NCBI RefSeq assembly: GCF_020102855.1
Contig: NZ_JADHZD010000005.1
Coordinates: 62,001-126,000, forward strand
DNA length: 64,000 nt
DNA from: Nocardioides lacusdianchii
Lineage (GTDB): Bacteria; Actinomycetota; Actinomycetes; Propionibacteriales; Nocardioidaceae
Direction: 5' to 3'
Below are positions 1-7,506 of the stretch, piece after piece (position 1 is the stretch's first letter; the number at the start of each line of letters is the position of its first letter). A program made the translations under genes and the position numbers. The notes beneath the pieces are model-generated. The model did not search any database and had not been told where the DNA came from. It was given only the letters and a program-made list of their open reading frames with translations.

Positions 1-191
1 GGCCCACCCTCGGCACCCTCGCCGCGCTCCCCGACGGACGCTGCGAGCTGGTGGGCAGCACGAGCAACGCGCGGGCGTACGCCGGTGAGTGGCTGGCGGG
101 CGTGCCCTTCGCCTTCACGGTCGTCGGCGGGCCGGAGCTGCGCGAGGCGGTGGCCGAGGTGGCGGCGCGACTGGCGCGCTCGCTCACCTAG
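1..191 (+). CDS. WYL-domain transcriptional regulator, C-terminal end (partial)
   Basis: The reading frame enters from the left edge and stops at TAG 189-191, giving 62 residues. The end resembles the C-terminal extension of DeoR/WYL-type regulators: a short strand-rich segment (CELVGSTSNARAYAGEWL) followed by a terminal helix with GGPELREAVAEVAARLARSL. In that family the N-terminal winged helix binds DNA and the WYL part senses a ligand or nucleic acid; neither is visible here. It converges with and overlaps the next gene by 8 bp. The assignment rests only on this short tail, so it is tentative. Confidence 0.5.
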   Translation, partial: PTLGTLAALPDGRCELVGSTSNARAYAGEWLAGVPFAFTVVGGPELREAVAEVAARLARSLT

Positions 192-816
192 CGACCGCGA
201 CCTCCTTGCCGAGGTCCCAGCCGTCGGAGATGGGGAGGTAGTCGCCGCTCCAGAACTTGCCGGGGTCGTACCAGGTGGCGCGGCGGTCGTCGCGCAGGAT
301 GCCCATCTCGATGTAGCAGGTCGCCACGATCTCGGCGCAGAACGCCGCCTCCGGCGTGACCCGTCGCCCGCGCTTGCGGTGCGGGACGTAGGCGTCGCGG
401 CCCCGCAGCCAGCGGGCGCCGAGGCGGGTCAGGCTCGGGAACGAGACGCCGTCGAGCCGCGCCACCGCGCGAAGCATGCCGTCCTCCTCCTGCTGCCCGA
501 TCTCGGGGTGCAGCTGGCGCAGCCAGGCGTCCTGGTCGTAGTCGGTCTGCCAGCGCGACACCGCCTCGCGCAGGTCGTGGAGCTGGACGCCGCGGTGGTG
601 GGCGCCGGTCCACATGTCCAGCTGCTTCTTGCCGAGCTCGGCGTGGAAGATCAGCGGCGGCAGGTCGTCGACGACCACGGCCATCCCGACGTGGTTGACC
701 GGCGAGTTGGTCACCGCCCGGATCGCCCGGTCGGGGGCCCGGCGACCGCGGAACAGCCAGATGTCTCCGCTGCGGGTCAGGTCGACCGCCTGGTCGAGGG
801 TCAGGGCCGATGCCAT
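184..816 (-). CDS. YiiX-like permuted papain-fold (NlpC/P60-superfamily) protein
   Basis: A 210-residue protein with the layout of YiiX/YebB-type permuted papain-like enzymes: an early His in NHVGMAVVV (about residue 41) and a late Cys in AFCAEIVATCYIEMGIL (about residues 158-174), which together would form the swapped Cys-His pair. DIWLFRG near the N-terminus is the usual opening strand. There is no signal peptide or membrane segment, so a cytoplasmic thiol hydrolase or acyltransferase-like role is inferred. It starts with ATG at 816, back to back with the small protein at 858, and its stop overlaps the WYL regulator end. Substrate unknown. Confidence 0.5.
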   Translation of the reverse strand: MASALTLDQAVDLTRSGDIWLFRGRRAPDRAIRAVTNSPVNHVGMAVVVDDLPPLIFHAELGKKQLDMWTGAHHRGVQLHDLREAVSRWQTDYDQDAWLRQLHPEIGQQEEDGMLRAVARLDGVSFPSLTRLGARWLRGRDAYVPHRKRGRRVTPEAAFCAEIVATCYIEMGILRDDRRATWYDPGKFWSGDYLPISDGWDLGKEVAVAR

Positions 817-824
817 GCGCGCAG

Positions 825-849
825 TCTGCCCTAGGGATCTGGCCTAGGG
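825..849. repeat. Tandem direct repeat with CCTAGGG core
   Basis: TCTGCCCTAGGG (825-836) and TCTGGCCTAGGG (838-849) match at 11 of 12 positions and lie between two divergent start codons (816 and 858). The second copy contains the -10-like TAGGGT for the downstream gene. It may simply be two overlapping promoter elements. Confidence 0.4.
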
Positions 850-850
850 T
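845..850 (+). promoter_or_regulatory. -10 box TAGGGT for leaderless start at 858
   Basis: TAGGGT ends 7 nt before ATG 858, the spacing expected if transcription begins at the start codon. The same TAnnnT-N6/7-start pattern recurs across the window. Confidence 0.45.
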
Positions 851-857
851 GAGCGCC

Positions 858-1040
858 ATGCGCGCGTGGAAGCTGCTGGGGCTGGCCGGGATCCTCGCCG
901 GTGTCGCCACCGGCGCTGCCGTGGCTCGCGACGAGCGCGTACGCCGCCACTACGACGCGGGCGAGATCCGCGAGCGGCTGCACAAGCGGCACGACGAGGC
1001 CGTCGCGCGCGAGGCGGCGGACGACTCCACCGCTGGTTGA
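858..1040 (+). CDS. Small single-pass membrane protein (60 aa)
   Basis: Starting at ATG 858 gives a 60-residue protein: one hydrophobic helix (LLGLAGILAGVATGAAVA, residues 5-22) followed by a charged, helical tail with alternating Arg, Glu, His and Lys. An in-frame ATG lies 48 bases upstream, but it would put the opposite gene's start region into coding sequence; ATG 858 has the -10 box at the right distance. It is probably an inner-membrane protein with a cytoplasmic amphipathic tail. No family recognised; conserved small proteins of this shape are common in actinobacteria. Confidence 0.6.
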   Translation: MRAWKLLGLAGILAGVATGAAVARDERVRRHYDAGEIRERLHKRHDEAVAREAADDSTAG

Positions 1041-1048
1041 GGGCCGCC

Positions 1049-1462
1049 TCACTTCGGGTGGTGGTTCTCCTGCCAGGCCCGCTCGACCATCTCGGTGAGC
1101 ACGTCGCGGTCGAGGGCGTCGACGCGCTTGACGTACACGCACCCCTTGCCGGTGGTGTGCGGGCCGAGGCGCTCGAGCAGGTCCTCGTTGGAGCCGTAGA
1201 AGGTCAGGCCGTAGAGCGTCAGCGCTGCCTTGCGCGGGGCCAGCCCGACGGCGAACCACTCGTGCTCCTTGCCGTCGGCGGTCGTGTAGGGCTGGCGACC
1301 GAAGCCGATCATCGAGGAGCCCCACACGACGGGCTCGGCGCCGGTGACCTGCTGCATCAGCTCGAGCACCTCCCGGGCGTCGGCGCGGCGGCGCTCGTCC
1401 GCGGCGGCGTCGACGACCGCGTCGACGGAGGCGGCGGTCGGGAGGGTCTTGCGCTCGCTCAT
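1049..1462 (-). CDS. DUF1801 (YdhG-like) domain protein
   Basis: A 137-residue protein beginning MSERKTLPT at ATG 1462. The body matches the DUF1801/YdhG fold: RRADAREVLELMQQVTG, then a GSSMIGFGRQPY strand-turn, WFAVGLAPRKAALTLY and the late TGKGCVYVKRVDALD segment. Family members are small cytosolic proteins sometimes linked to iron or stress; no enzymatic role is established. Coding sequence could extend upstream to 1570, but that would run through the CACTGGACTA repeats and has poor codon use, so the internal ATG is preferred. Confidence 0.75.
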   Translation of the reverse strand: MSERKTLPTAASVDAVVDAAADERRRADAREVLELMQQVTGAEPVVWGSSMIGFGRQPYTTADGKEHEWFAVGLAPRKAALTLYGLTFYGSNEDLLERLGPHTTGKGCVYVKRVDALDRDVLTEMVERAWQENHHPK

Positions 1463-1530
1463 GGGGACATCATCGACCTGCGGGGTGCGGCGCGCCAGCG
1501 CTTGTGGACCGACCCGTGATCGAGCTCGGC

Positions 1531-1626
1531 CTAGTCCAGTGGCGGTTGGCCGTCCAGACGTCCTCAACACAGCCAGAACTCACTGGACTACCCGACCCGG
1601 GCAGCCAAAGGTCACTGGACTACCCC
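1531..1626. repeat. Three copies of GCCA-N5-CACTGGACTA, one inverted
   Basis: CACTGGACTA occurs at 1581-1590 and 1613-1622, and its reverse complement TAGTCCAGTG at 1532-1541. In all three copies GCCA lies five bases before the core. The first and second copies face each other and could fold into a 10-bp stem with a further 4-bp stem after a 5-base mismatch. The cluster lies between the lysE-like stop and the DUF1801 start. It could be a multi-site operator or a short dispersed repeat. Confidence 0.6.
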
Positions 1627-1629
1627 GCC

Positions 1630-2232
1630 TCAGGCGCCCAGCGCGAGGCGTACGGCGATCGCGAGCATCACGACCCCGATCAGCACGTCGAGCACCTGCC
1701 ACGCCCGGGGGTCCGACAGCCGGGGTGCGGCCAGCCGCGCGCCGTGGCCGAGACCGGCGAACCACGCGATGCTCGCCACGCACGCCCCGAGGGCGAACCA
1801 CCAGCGGCCGGGGTCGCCGTGGGTGCCGGCGATCGAACCGAGCAGCAGGACGGTGTCGAGGTAGACGTGCGGGTTGAGCCAGGTCAGCGCGACGGCCCGG
1901 GCCACGACGCCTGTACGCGACTCCACCACGTCGGAGCTCACCGCGAGGGCCTGCGGGCGCCGGGCACGCAGCAGCGAGGTGACGCCGTAGACGGTGAGGA
2001 AGGCGACGCCGAGCCAGCGGATCACCTCGATCGCCCAGGGGGCGCGGTCGACGACGACGCCGATGCCGGCAACCCCGGCGAGGATGAGGACGACGTCGGA
2101 CAGCGCGCAGATGGCGACGACCAGCCCGACGTGGCTGCGGCGCAGCCCCTGGCGGAGCACGAAGGCGTTCTGCGCACCGATCGCGATGATGAGGGACAGG
2201 CCGGTGAGCAGCCCGGCCGCGATGTCTCCCAC
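1630..2232 (-). CDS. LysE/ArgO-family amino-acid exporter
   Basis: A 200-residue membrane protein with about six hydrophobic segments and the family signature IIAIGAQNAFVLRQGL at residues 15-30, plus the later LTWLNPHVYLDTVLLLG segment typical of LysE/ArgO. These proteins export basic amino acids such as lysine or arginine across the inner membrane. Family members are usually divergent from a LysG/ArgP-type LysR regulator; none is present beside this gene. The start is GTG 2232, preceded by TAGGGT with 7 nt between, suggesting a leaderless mRNA. Substrate cannot be settled from sequence. Confidence 0.88.
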   Translation of the reverse strand: MGDIAAGLLTGLSLIIAIGAQNAFVLRQGLRRSHVGLVVAICALSDVVLILAGVAGIGVVVDRAPWAIEVIRWLGVAFLTVYGVTSLLRARRPQALAVSSDVVESRTGVVARAVALTWLNPHVYLDTVLLLGSIAGTHGDPGRWWFALGACVASIAWFAGLGHGARLAAPRLSDPRAWQVLDVLIGVVMLAIAVRLALGA

Positions 2233-2239
2233 GCGGCCG

Positions 2240-2245
2240 ACCCTA
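2240..2245 (-). promoter_or_regulatory. -10 box TAGGGT for lysE-like gene
   Basis: On the minus strand TAGGGT ends 7 nt before GTG 2232; there is no Shine-Dalgarno site. Consistent with a leaderless transcript. Confidence 0.45.
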
Positions 2246-2291
2246 GGGGTCGACGGGCGTGGCCGGCGGTGGCGGTCGTACCCCGGGACAC

Positions 2292-2309
2292 CCCTGACAC
2301 ATGTCAGGG
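2292..2309. promoter_or_regulatory. Perfect 8+2+8 palindrome upstream of ABC transporter operon
   Basis: CCCTGACA-CA-TGTCAGGG is a perfect inverted repeat 58 bases before ATG 2367. Its size and symmetry fit a dimeric TetR- or MarR-type repressor site. No regulator gene is adjacent, so the binding protein is unknown. Confidence 0.55.
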
Positions 2310-2366
2310 TCGGCTGCGGGTCTTATCCCATGGCCGCTGGTTCGGGGACCCTGCCAGACTTCACCC

Positions 2367-3146
2367 ATGACTGAGCACACCCTGGGGGAGGCGACGCAGG
2401 GCGTCGCAGCGAGCGCGCACGACCTGGTGAAGACCTACGGCAAGGGCGAGGCGGAGGTCCGGGCCCTCGACGGCGTCACGATCGACCTCATGCAGGGCGA
2501 GTTCACCGCGGTGATGGGTCCCTCGGGCTCCGGCAAGTCGACCCTCATGCACTGCCTCGCGGCCCTCGACACCCCGACCTCGGGGGAGGCCGTCGTCGAC
2601 GGCACATCCCTGGGCAAGCTCAAGGACAAGGACCTCACGACGCTGCGCCGCGAGCGCGTCGGCTTCGTCTTCCAGTCCTTCAACCTGGTGCCGACCCTGA
2701 CCGCGGAGGAGAACATCCTCCTGCCGCTCAACCTCGCCGGCCGCAAGCCCGACCGCGCGTGGTTCGACCAGGTCGTCGACGCCGTCGGCCTGCGCCCGCG
2801 CCTGGGCCACCGACCCTCGGAGATGTCGGGCGGGCAGCAGCAGCGCGTCGCCTGCGCGCGGGCCTTGGTCAGCCAGCCGAAGATCGTCTTCGCGGACGAG
2901 CCCACCGGCAACCTCGACTCGACCAGCAGCGCGGAGGTGCTCGGCTTCCTGCGCCGCAGCGTCGACGAGTTCGGCCAGACGGTCGTGATGGTGACGCACG
3001 ACCCGGTCGCGGCGTCGTACACCGACCGCGTCGTCTTCCTCGCCGACGGCCGCATCGTCGACGAGCTGCGCAACCCCGACCGCGACCAGATCCTCGAGAA
3101 GATGGTCGGCCTCCAGGACGCCGCGTCCGCGAAGGCGGCGGGCTGA
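2367..3146 (+). CDS. MacB/LolD-type ABC transporter ATP-binding protein
   Basis: A 259-residue ATPase of the LolD/MacB (three-component efflux or lipoprotein-release) branch. Walker A is GPSGSGKST, the Q-loop is FVFQSFNLVPTLTAEENI, the signature is MSGGQQQRVACARAL and Walker B is KIVFADEPTGNLD, followed by the H-loop in VTHDP. The family pairs with FtsX-like permeases, and one begins 1 bp after this stop. ATG 2367 is chosen over an in-frame ATG at 2301 that lies inside the palindrome. Transport substrate unknown. Confidence 0.93.
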   Translation: MTEHTLGEATQGVAASAHDLVKTYGKGEAEVRALDGVTIDLMQGEFTAVMGPSGSGKSTLMHCLAALDTPTSGEAVVDGTSLGKLKDKDLTTLRRERVGFVFQSFNLVPTLTAEENILLPLNLAGRKPDRAWFDQVVDAVGLRPRLGHRPSEMSGGQQQRVACARALVSQPKIVFADEPTGNLDSTSSAEVLGFLRRSVDEFGQTVVMVTHDPVAASYTDRVVFLADGRIVDELRNPDRDQILEKMVGLQDAASAKAAG

Positions 3147-3147
3147 C

Positions 3148-5703
3148 ATGCTCCGGCTGACCTGGCGCAACCTGCTCGCTCGCAAGGTGCGCCTGCTGAT
3201 GAGCACGCTCGCGATCGTGCTGGGCATCGGCTTCCTCGCCGGCGTGATGACCTTCAGCACCGGCCTCAACGCGACCTTCGACAACATCGTCAAGGGCTCC
3301 ACCTCCGACGGGCTGGTGCGTCCCGCCGGCGACATCCAGGGCGCCAACGCCGGCGTCGGCACCACCCAGGTGATCACGCCCGCGGACGTCGAGACGCTCG
3401 ACGCCCTGCCCGAGGTCGAGGACGCGGTCGGCTCCGTCGACGGCATCGGCTCCTTCCTCCTGGGCGAGGACGGCAAGCTCGTCGGTGGCCAGGGGGCCCC
3501 GACGCTGGCCTTCAACTACGCCCCGACCGAGAACATGGCGGGGGAGCAGATCCTCGAGCTGACCGCCGGCGAGTGGCCGTCCGAGCCCGGCGAGGTCACC
3601 CTCGACACGTCGTCGGCCGAGCGCGGGTCGTACGTCGTCGGCGACGAGGTCACGATGATCGTGCCGACCCTCGGGGAGACCCGGCGGACCTTCACACTGG
3701 TCGGCACTGCCGACTTCAACGGCGGCGGCACGGCCGGCGCCACCCTCGTGCTGCTCGACACGGCCGAGGCGCAGGAGATCTTCCTCGACGGCCAGGACGC
3801 CTTCACCAGCGTCGCGCTCACCGCCGCCGACGGCGTCTCGCAGGCCGAGCTGGCCGCGGCCGCCGACGCGGTCGCGCCCGACGGCTTCGCTGGCGTCACC
3901 GGCGACGAGGTGGTCAAGGAGACCCAGGACCAGATCGGCCAGTTCCTCGACGTCATCTCGATCTTCCTCACCACCTTCGCGGTCATCGCGATCGTGGTCG
4001 GCGCCTTCATCATCTTCAACACCTTCTCGATCCTCGTCTCGCAGCGGGTGCGCGAGTCCGCGCTGCTGCGCGCGCTGGGTGCCAGCAAGCGGCAGGTCAC
4101 CCGGTCGGTGCTCATCGAGGCGTTCCTGATGTCGGTGGTCGGTGCCACGCTCGGCCTGCTGCTGGGCCTGGGCCTCTCGCGCCTGCTGGCCGGGCTGTTC
4201 CGCACCTTCGGCCTCGACATCGCCGGCGAGGTGCTCACGCTGACGCCCTTCACCATCGCCGCCGGCTACGTCACCGGCATCCTCGTCACGATGGTCGCCG
4301 CCTTCGTCCCGGCCCGCCGCGCCGCGAAGGTCCCGCCGGTCGCCGCGATGCGCGACGACCTGGTCGTGCAGGAGAAGGGGATGGGCCGGCGCCTGCTGCT
4401 CGGCTCGGTCGCCATGGTCGTCGGGGTCGCGCTCGCGGCCGCTGGCCTCACCGGCGCGCCCGGCACCGACGCGATCTGGATCGGCGCCGGCGCGGTCATC
4501 TGGGTGATCACGACCGCCGTGCTCGCCCCGGTGCTCGGCAAGCCGGTGCTGCTGGCGTGCCGAGCGGTCTTCGGCCGCGTCTTCGGCACGGCGGGTCGCC
4601 TCGCCGGTGAGAACGCGCTGCGCAACCCGCGGCGTACGGGTGCCACCGCCTCCGCGCTGATGATCGGCCTCGCCGTCGTCTCCGCGGTCGGCGTGCTCGC
4701 CTCCTCGCTCAGCGCGACCAACGACAAGGTCGTCGACGACGCCTTCAGGAGCGACTTCCTCGTCCAGATGCCGACGTTCCAGGGCTTCCCGGCGCAGTAC
4801 GGCGACCGCATGGAGGAGGTCGACGGCGTCGACCTCGTCTCCCGCCAGCAGGGCACCCCCGTCAGCGTCGACGTGGACGGCCGGTCCGACCAGTCCTTCG
4901 CGGCCGGCGTCGACCCGGCGTACTTCGAGATCTACGACCTCACCATGGTCGAGGGGACCGACGAGATCTCGGGACGTCAGGCCCTGCTCAGCGAGGGTCG
5001 TGCGCAGGACCTGCAGGCAGGTCCCGGCGACACCATCGACGTCTCCTTCCCCGGGGGCGAGACCGTCCCGGTCGAGGTCGTGGGTGTCTTCGAGGACAGC
5101 CCGACCACCGGGGGCATCACGGTGCCGCTCTCGGTGCTGGAGGACGCTGGCATCAAGCGCAGCGACTCCAGCCTCAGCATCACGGTCGAGGACGGCGCCG
5201 ACCGCGCGACGGTCAAGCAGGACCTCGAGGACATCGTCGAGGAGCTGCCGATCCTCTCGGTGCAGGACAAGGTCGAGTTCAAGGAGCTCATCAGCGGCCA
5301 GGTCAACCAGCTGCTCTACGTCATCTACGGCCTGCTCGCCCTCGCCGTGATCATCGCGGTCATCGGCATCGTCAACACCCTGGGCCTCAGCGTCCTGGAG
5401 CGGACCCGGGAGATCGGGCTGCTGCGCGCCGTCGGTCTCTCCCGGCGCCGGCTGCGGACGATGATCACCCTGGAGTCGGTGGCGATCGCGCTGCTCGGCG
5501 CGGTGCTCGGCATGGTCCTGGGGCTCGTGATCGGCGTGGTCCTGCGGCAGTCGCTCAAGGACGACCTCACCGAGCTGTCGCTGCCGCTGGACAACCTGCT
5601 GGTCTTCCTCGTGGTGGCCGTGATCTTCGGCGTCCTCGCCGCGATCGTCCCCGCGATCCGTGCGTCGCGGATGAAGGTGCTGGACGCGATCGCGACGGAG
5701 TAG
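3148..5703 (+). CDS. FtsX-like (MacB-type) permease
   Basis: An 851-residue permease with duplicated halves. An N-terminal membrane segment (LMSTLAIVLGIGFLAGVMTF) is followed by an extracytoplasmic domain to about residue 265, then three membrane helices containing the FtsX-type VRESALLRALGAS motif. Two more helices follow, then a second extracytoplasmic domain and a final three-helix unit with TREIGLLRAVGLSRRR. It is the partner of the upstream ATPase, with stop and start separated by one base. Such mechanotransmission transporters act on lipids, peptides or drugs at the outer face of the membrane. A strong hairpin follows the stop. Confidence 0.92.
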   Translation: MLRLTWRNLLARKVRLLMSTLAIVLGIGFLAGVMTFSTGLNATFDNIVKGSTSDGLVRPAGDIQGANAGVGTTQVITPADVETLDALPEVEDAVGSVDGIGSFLLGEDGKLVGGQGAPTLAFNYAPTENMAGEQILELTAGEWPSEPGEVTLDTSSAERGSYVVGDEVTMIVPTLGETRRTFTLVGTADFNGGGTAGATLVLLDTAEAQEIFLDGQDAFTSVALTAADGVSQAELAAAADAVAPDGFAGVTGDEVVKETQDQIGQFLDVISIFLTTFAVIAIVVGAFIIFNTFSILVSQRVRESALLRALGASKRQVTRSVLIEAFLMSVVGATLGLLLGLGLSRLLAGLFRTFGLDIAGEVLTLTPFTIAAGYVTGILVTMVAAFVPARRAAKVPPVAAMRDDLVVQEKGMGRRLLLGSVAMVVGVALAAAGLTGAPGTDAIWIGAGAVIWVITTAVLAPVLGKPVLLACRAVFGRVFGTAGRLAGENALRNPRRTGATASALMIGLAVVSAVGVLASSLSATNDKVVDDAFRSDFLVQMPTFQGFPAQYGDRMEEVDGVDLVSRQQGTPVSVDVDGRSDQSFAAGVDPAYFEIYDLTMVEGTDEISGRQALLSEGRAQDLQAGPGDTIDVSFPGGETVPVEVVGVFEDSPTTGGITVPLSVLEDAGIKRSDSSLSITVEDGADRATVKQDLEDIVEELPILSVQDKVEFKELISGQVNQLLYVIYGLLALAVIIAVIGIVNTLGLSVLERTREIGLLRAVGLSRRRLRTMITLESVAIALLGAVLGMVLGLVIGVVLRQSLKDDLTELSLPLDNLLVFLVVAVIFGVLAAIVPAIRASRMKVLDAIATE

Positions 5704-5724
5704 CCCTTCGCGGGCGACGTCGCT

Positions 5725-5768
5725 ACGTCATGGCAGGTGGTCGTCCGGGCGACCACCCGCCATGACGT
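5725..5768 (+). terminator. Hairpin terminator after the ABC operon
   Basis: Arms 5725-5743 and 5750-5768 pair over 18 of 19 positions around a 6-base loop. There is no T-run, as is usual for high-GC actinobacterial terminators. Confidence 0.7.
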
Positions 5769-5815
5769 CCGCCGCGCCGGACTGACTGGCACCCGTCGAA
5801 ATCGAGGAGTCTGCA

Positions 5816-6040
5816 GTGCAGTGGATCGCGTCCGGCCTCTACCTGGTGGCCTGCGCCCTGATCGGCAGCGCCGTCGGGCAGTACGCCGAGCTGGCGGAGG
5901 TCGGCGAGGACCGAGGTCTCAGCACGTCGGTCGTCCTGCGTGAGTCGTTCGCGCGGTTCGATCTGGTCGGTGCGTCCGTCGGGCTGCTCGCCGGCCTCGC
6001 GTCGCTGGCTGTGCTCGTCTGGGTCCGGCGCGGACGATGA
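5816..6040 (+). CDS. Small two-helix membrane protein (74 aa)
   Basis: GTG 5816 is preceded by GAGGAG with a suitable gap. The product has two hydrophobic helices (residues 4-20 and about 50-69) joined by a polar loop rich in Glu, and a basic end VRRGR, so the C-terminus is probably cytoplasmic. It lies after the ABC terminator and ends 4 bases before the convergent dinB stop. No family recognised. Confidence 0.5.
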   Translation: MQWIASGLYLVACALIGSAVGQYAELAEVGEDRGLSTSVVLRESFARFDLVGASVGLLAGLASLAVLVWVRRGR

Positions 6041-6044
6041 CAGG

Positions 6045-7085
6045 TCAGTAGCCGCCCTCCGGCGCCACCATCTCCCCTCGCACCCCGAGCAGCCGGACCG
6101 GCCGCTGGTCGTCGAGCGCGAGGTAGAGGGCGTACGCCGTCGCGGCGATGACGTCGGCGTCGTTGGTCGGCTCCGGGAGCTTGCGCACCTTGGTGAAGGT
6201 GAAGAAGGGCGCGAAGCGGACCTTGAGGTGCACCCGCTGCACGGCGCGGCCCTCCTTGCGTACGTCGTCGACGACCCGCGTGGCGAGCTTGGCCAGGGCG
6301 GCGCGCACCTCGTCGGGCGTGACGAGGTCGGCCTGGTAGGTCGTCTCGCGGCCGTGGGCCCGCGCCACCCACGGTGTGTCGTCGGGCCGGTCGCGGCCTC
6401 CACCACGTCCGAGCCGGCCGAGGTGGGCGCCGCTCGCGGGGCCGAAGGCGGCGACGAGCGCATCGGTGTCGGCGGCGGCGAGGTCGGCCACCGTGCGGAT
6501 GCCGATCGTCTCCAGCCGGGCGCCGATCTTCGCGCCGACGCCCCACAGCGCTGTCGTCGGACGCTCGCCCATGACCTCCATCCAGTTGTCGCGGGTGAGC
6601 CGGAAGGTGCCCTGCGGCTTGCCGAAGTCCGTCGCGATCTTGGCCCGCACGAGGGTGTCGCCGATCCCGACCGAGCAGTGCAGGTCGGTGGCCTCGAGCA
6701 CCGCTGCCTGGATCGCTCGGGCGGCTGCGAGCGGATCGTCGGTCTCGAGGCCGACGAAGGCCTCGTCCCAGCCGAGCACCTCCACCACCGCGCCGGGCGT
6801 CGCGCGCAGGGTCTCCATCACCCGCGCCGAGGCGGCCTCGTAGACGGGGAAGTCGACCGGCAGGAAGACCGCGTCCGGGCAGCGCCGCTTGGCGAGCTTG
6901 AGCGCGAGCCCGCTGCGTACGCCGTGCGCACGTGCTTCGTACGACGCCGTGGACACCACCGCGCGTTCGGTCGGGTCGCCCCGCCCGCCGACCACGACGG
7001 GGAGGCCGACCAGCTCGGGTCGGCGCAGCAGCTCGACCGCGACGAGGAACTGGTCCATGTCGACGTGGAGCACCCAGTGGGTCAC
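6045..7085 (-). CDS. dinB: Y-family DNA polymerase IV, DinB2-like, Leu at the steric gate
   Basis: A 346-residue Y-family translesion polymerase from GTG 7085. Metal ligands are Asp9 and Asp11 in HVDMDQFL and Asp107-Glu108 in GWDEAF; SYEARAHGVRSGL (48-60) is the nucleotide-binding region; helix-hairpin-helix and little-finger segments follow. The steric-gate position, Phe13 in E. coli DinB, is Leu14 here. The same Leu14, WVLHVD start and GWDEA motif are known from mycobacterial DinB2, which incorporates ribonucleotides readily. No beta-clamp motif is obvious at the C-terminus (EMVAPEGGY). An upstream in-frame ATG (7139) would add a low-complexity tail and was not chosen. Confidence 0.9.
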   Translation of the reverse strand: MTHWVLHVDMDQFLVAVELLRRPELVGLPVVVGGRGDPTERAVVSTASYEARAHGVRSGLALKLAKRRCPDAVFLPVDFPVYEAASARVMETLRATPGAVVEVLGWDEAFVGLETDDPLAAARAIQAAVLEATDLHCSVGIGDTLVRAKIATDFGKPQGTFRLTRDNWMEVMGERPTTALWGVGAKIGARLETIGIRTVADLAAADTDALVAAFGPASGAHLGRLGRGGGRDRPDDTPWVARAHGRETTYQADLVTPDEVRAALAKLATRVVDDVRKEGRAVQRVHLKVRFAPFFTFTKVRKLPEPTNDADVIAATAYALYLALDDQRPVRLLGVRGEMVAPEGGY

Positions 7086-7260
7086 ATGGTCATCATGGCC
7101 GCCGGGTGCGACAGCCGGCAGGGGGAGACGCGCAGGCATTGGTCGTCGGGAGGCGTGTCCGCCAGCGTGGGCACGCCCCGCCGGGCGGACCAACGTCTGC
7201 GCGTCTGCGCCCGGGGCCGGTCACACCTCTGCGGGCGGGCCGACGTCGGCGCCGGCGGCG

Positions 7261-7266
7261 TACGGT
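7261..7266 (+). promoter_or_regulatory. -10 box TACGGT for leaderless start at 7273
   Basis: TACGGT is followed by 6 nt and then ATG 7273; no convincing Shine-Dalgarno site is present. Confidence 0.4.
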
Positions 7267-7272
7267 CGAGGC

Positions 7273-7506
7273 ATGAGCAGCGACCACTCCACCGACCCGG
7301 ACCCCTACGCCTCGCACCCGGAGGAGTCGGCCTTCCCCGCCGCGGGCGAGCGGGTCAGCGACGAGGACCGGCAGCGGGCGCTCGACGCCCAGCCCGGGGG
7401 CAACGCCACCGTCGGCGACACGGTCGCCACCGACGACGTCGACTCCGGCGTCCACGAGGACGGGCCGGAGTCCGACGAGGTCGCGGAGCAGGTCCGGGAG
7501 TGCTAG
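7273..7506 (+). CDS. Small acidic, probably disordered protein (77 aa)
   Basis: A 77-residue hydrophilic protein rich in Asp, Glu, Ser and Pro, with no hydrophobic segment. It contains GERVSDEDRQRALDAQ near the middle, the only stretch that looks helical. Its stop shares a CTAG with the stop of the convergent membrane-protein gene, a 4-bp overlap. Three other small acidic proteins occur in this window (21530, 36361, 36623). Function unknown. Confidence 0.6.
   Translation: MSSDHSTDPDPYASHPEESAFPAAGERVSDEDRQRALDAQPGGNATVGDTVATDDVDSGVHEDGPESDEVAEQVREC

Noticed and set aside
7086..7260. Structured RNA between dinB and the 77-aa gene
   Set aside because: Only a short imperfect inverted repeat (GGCGTGTCC with GGGCACGCC) was seen; nothing matches a known riboswitch.
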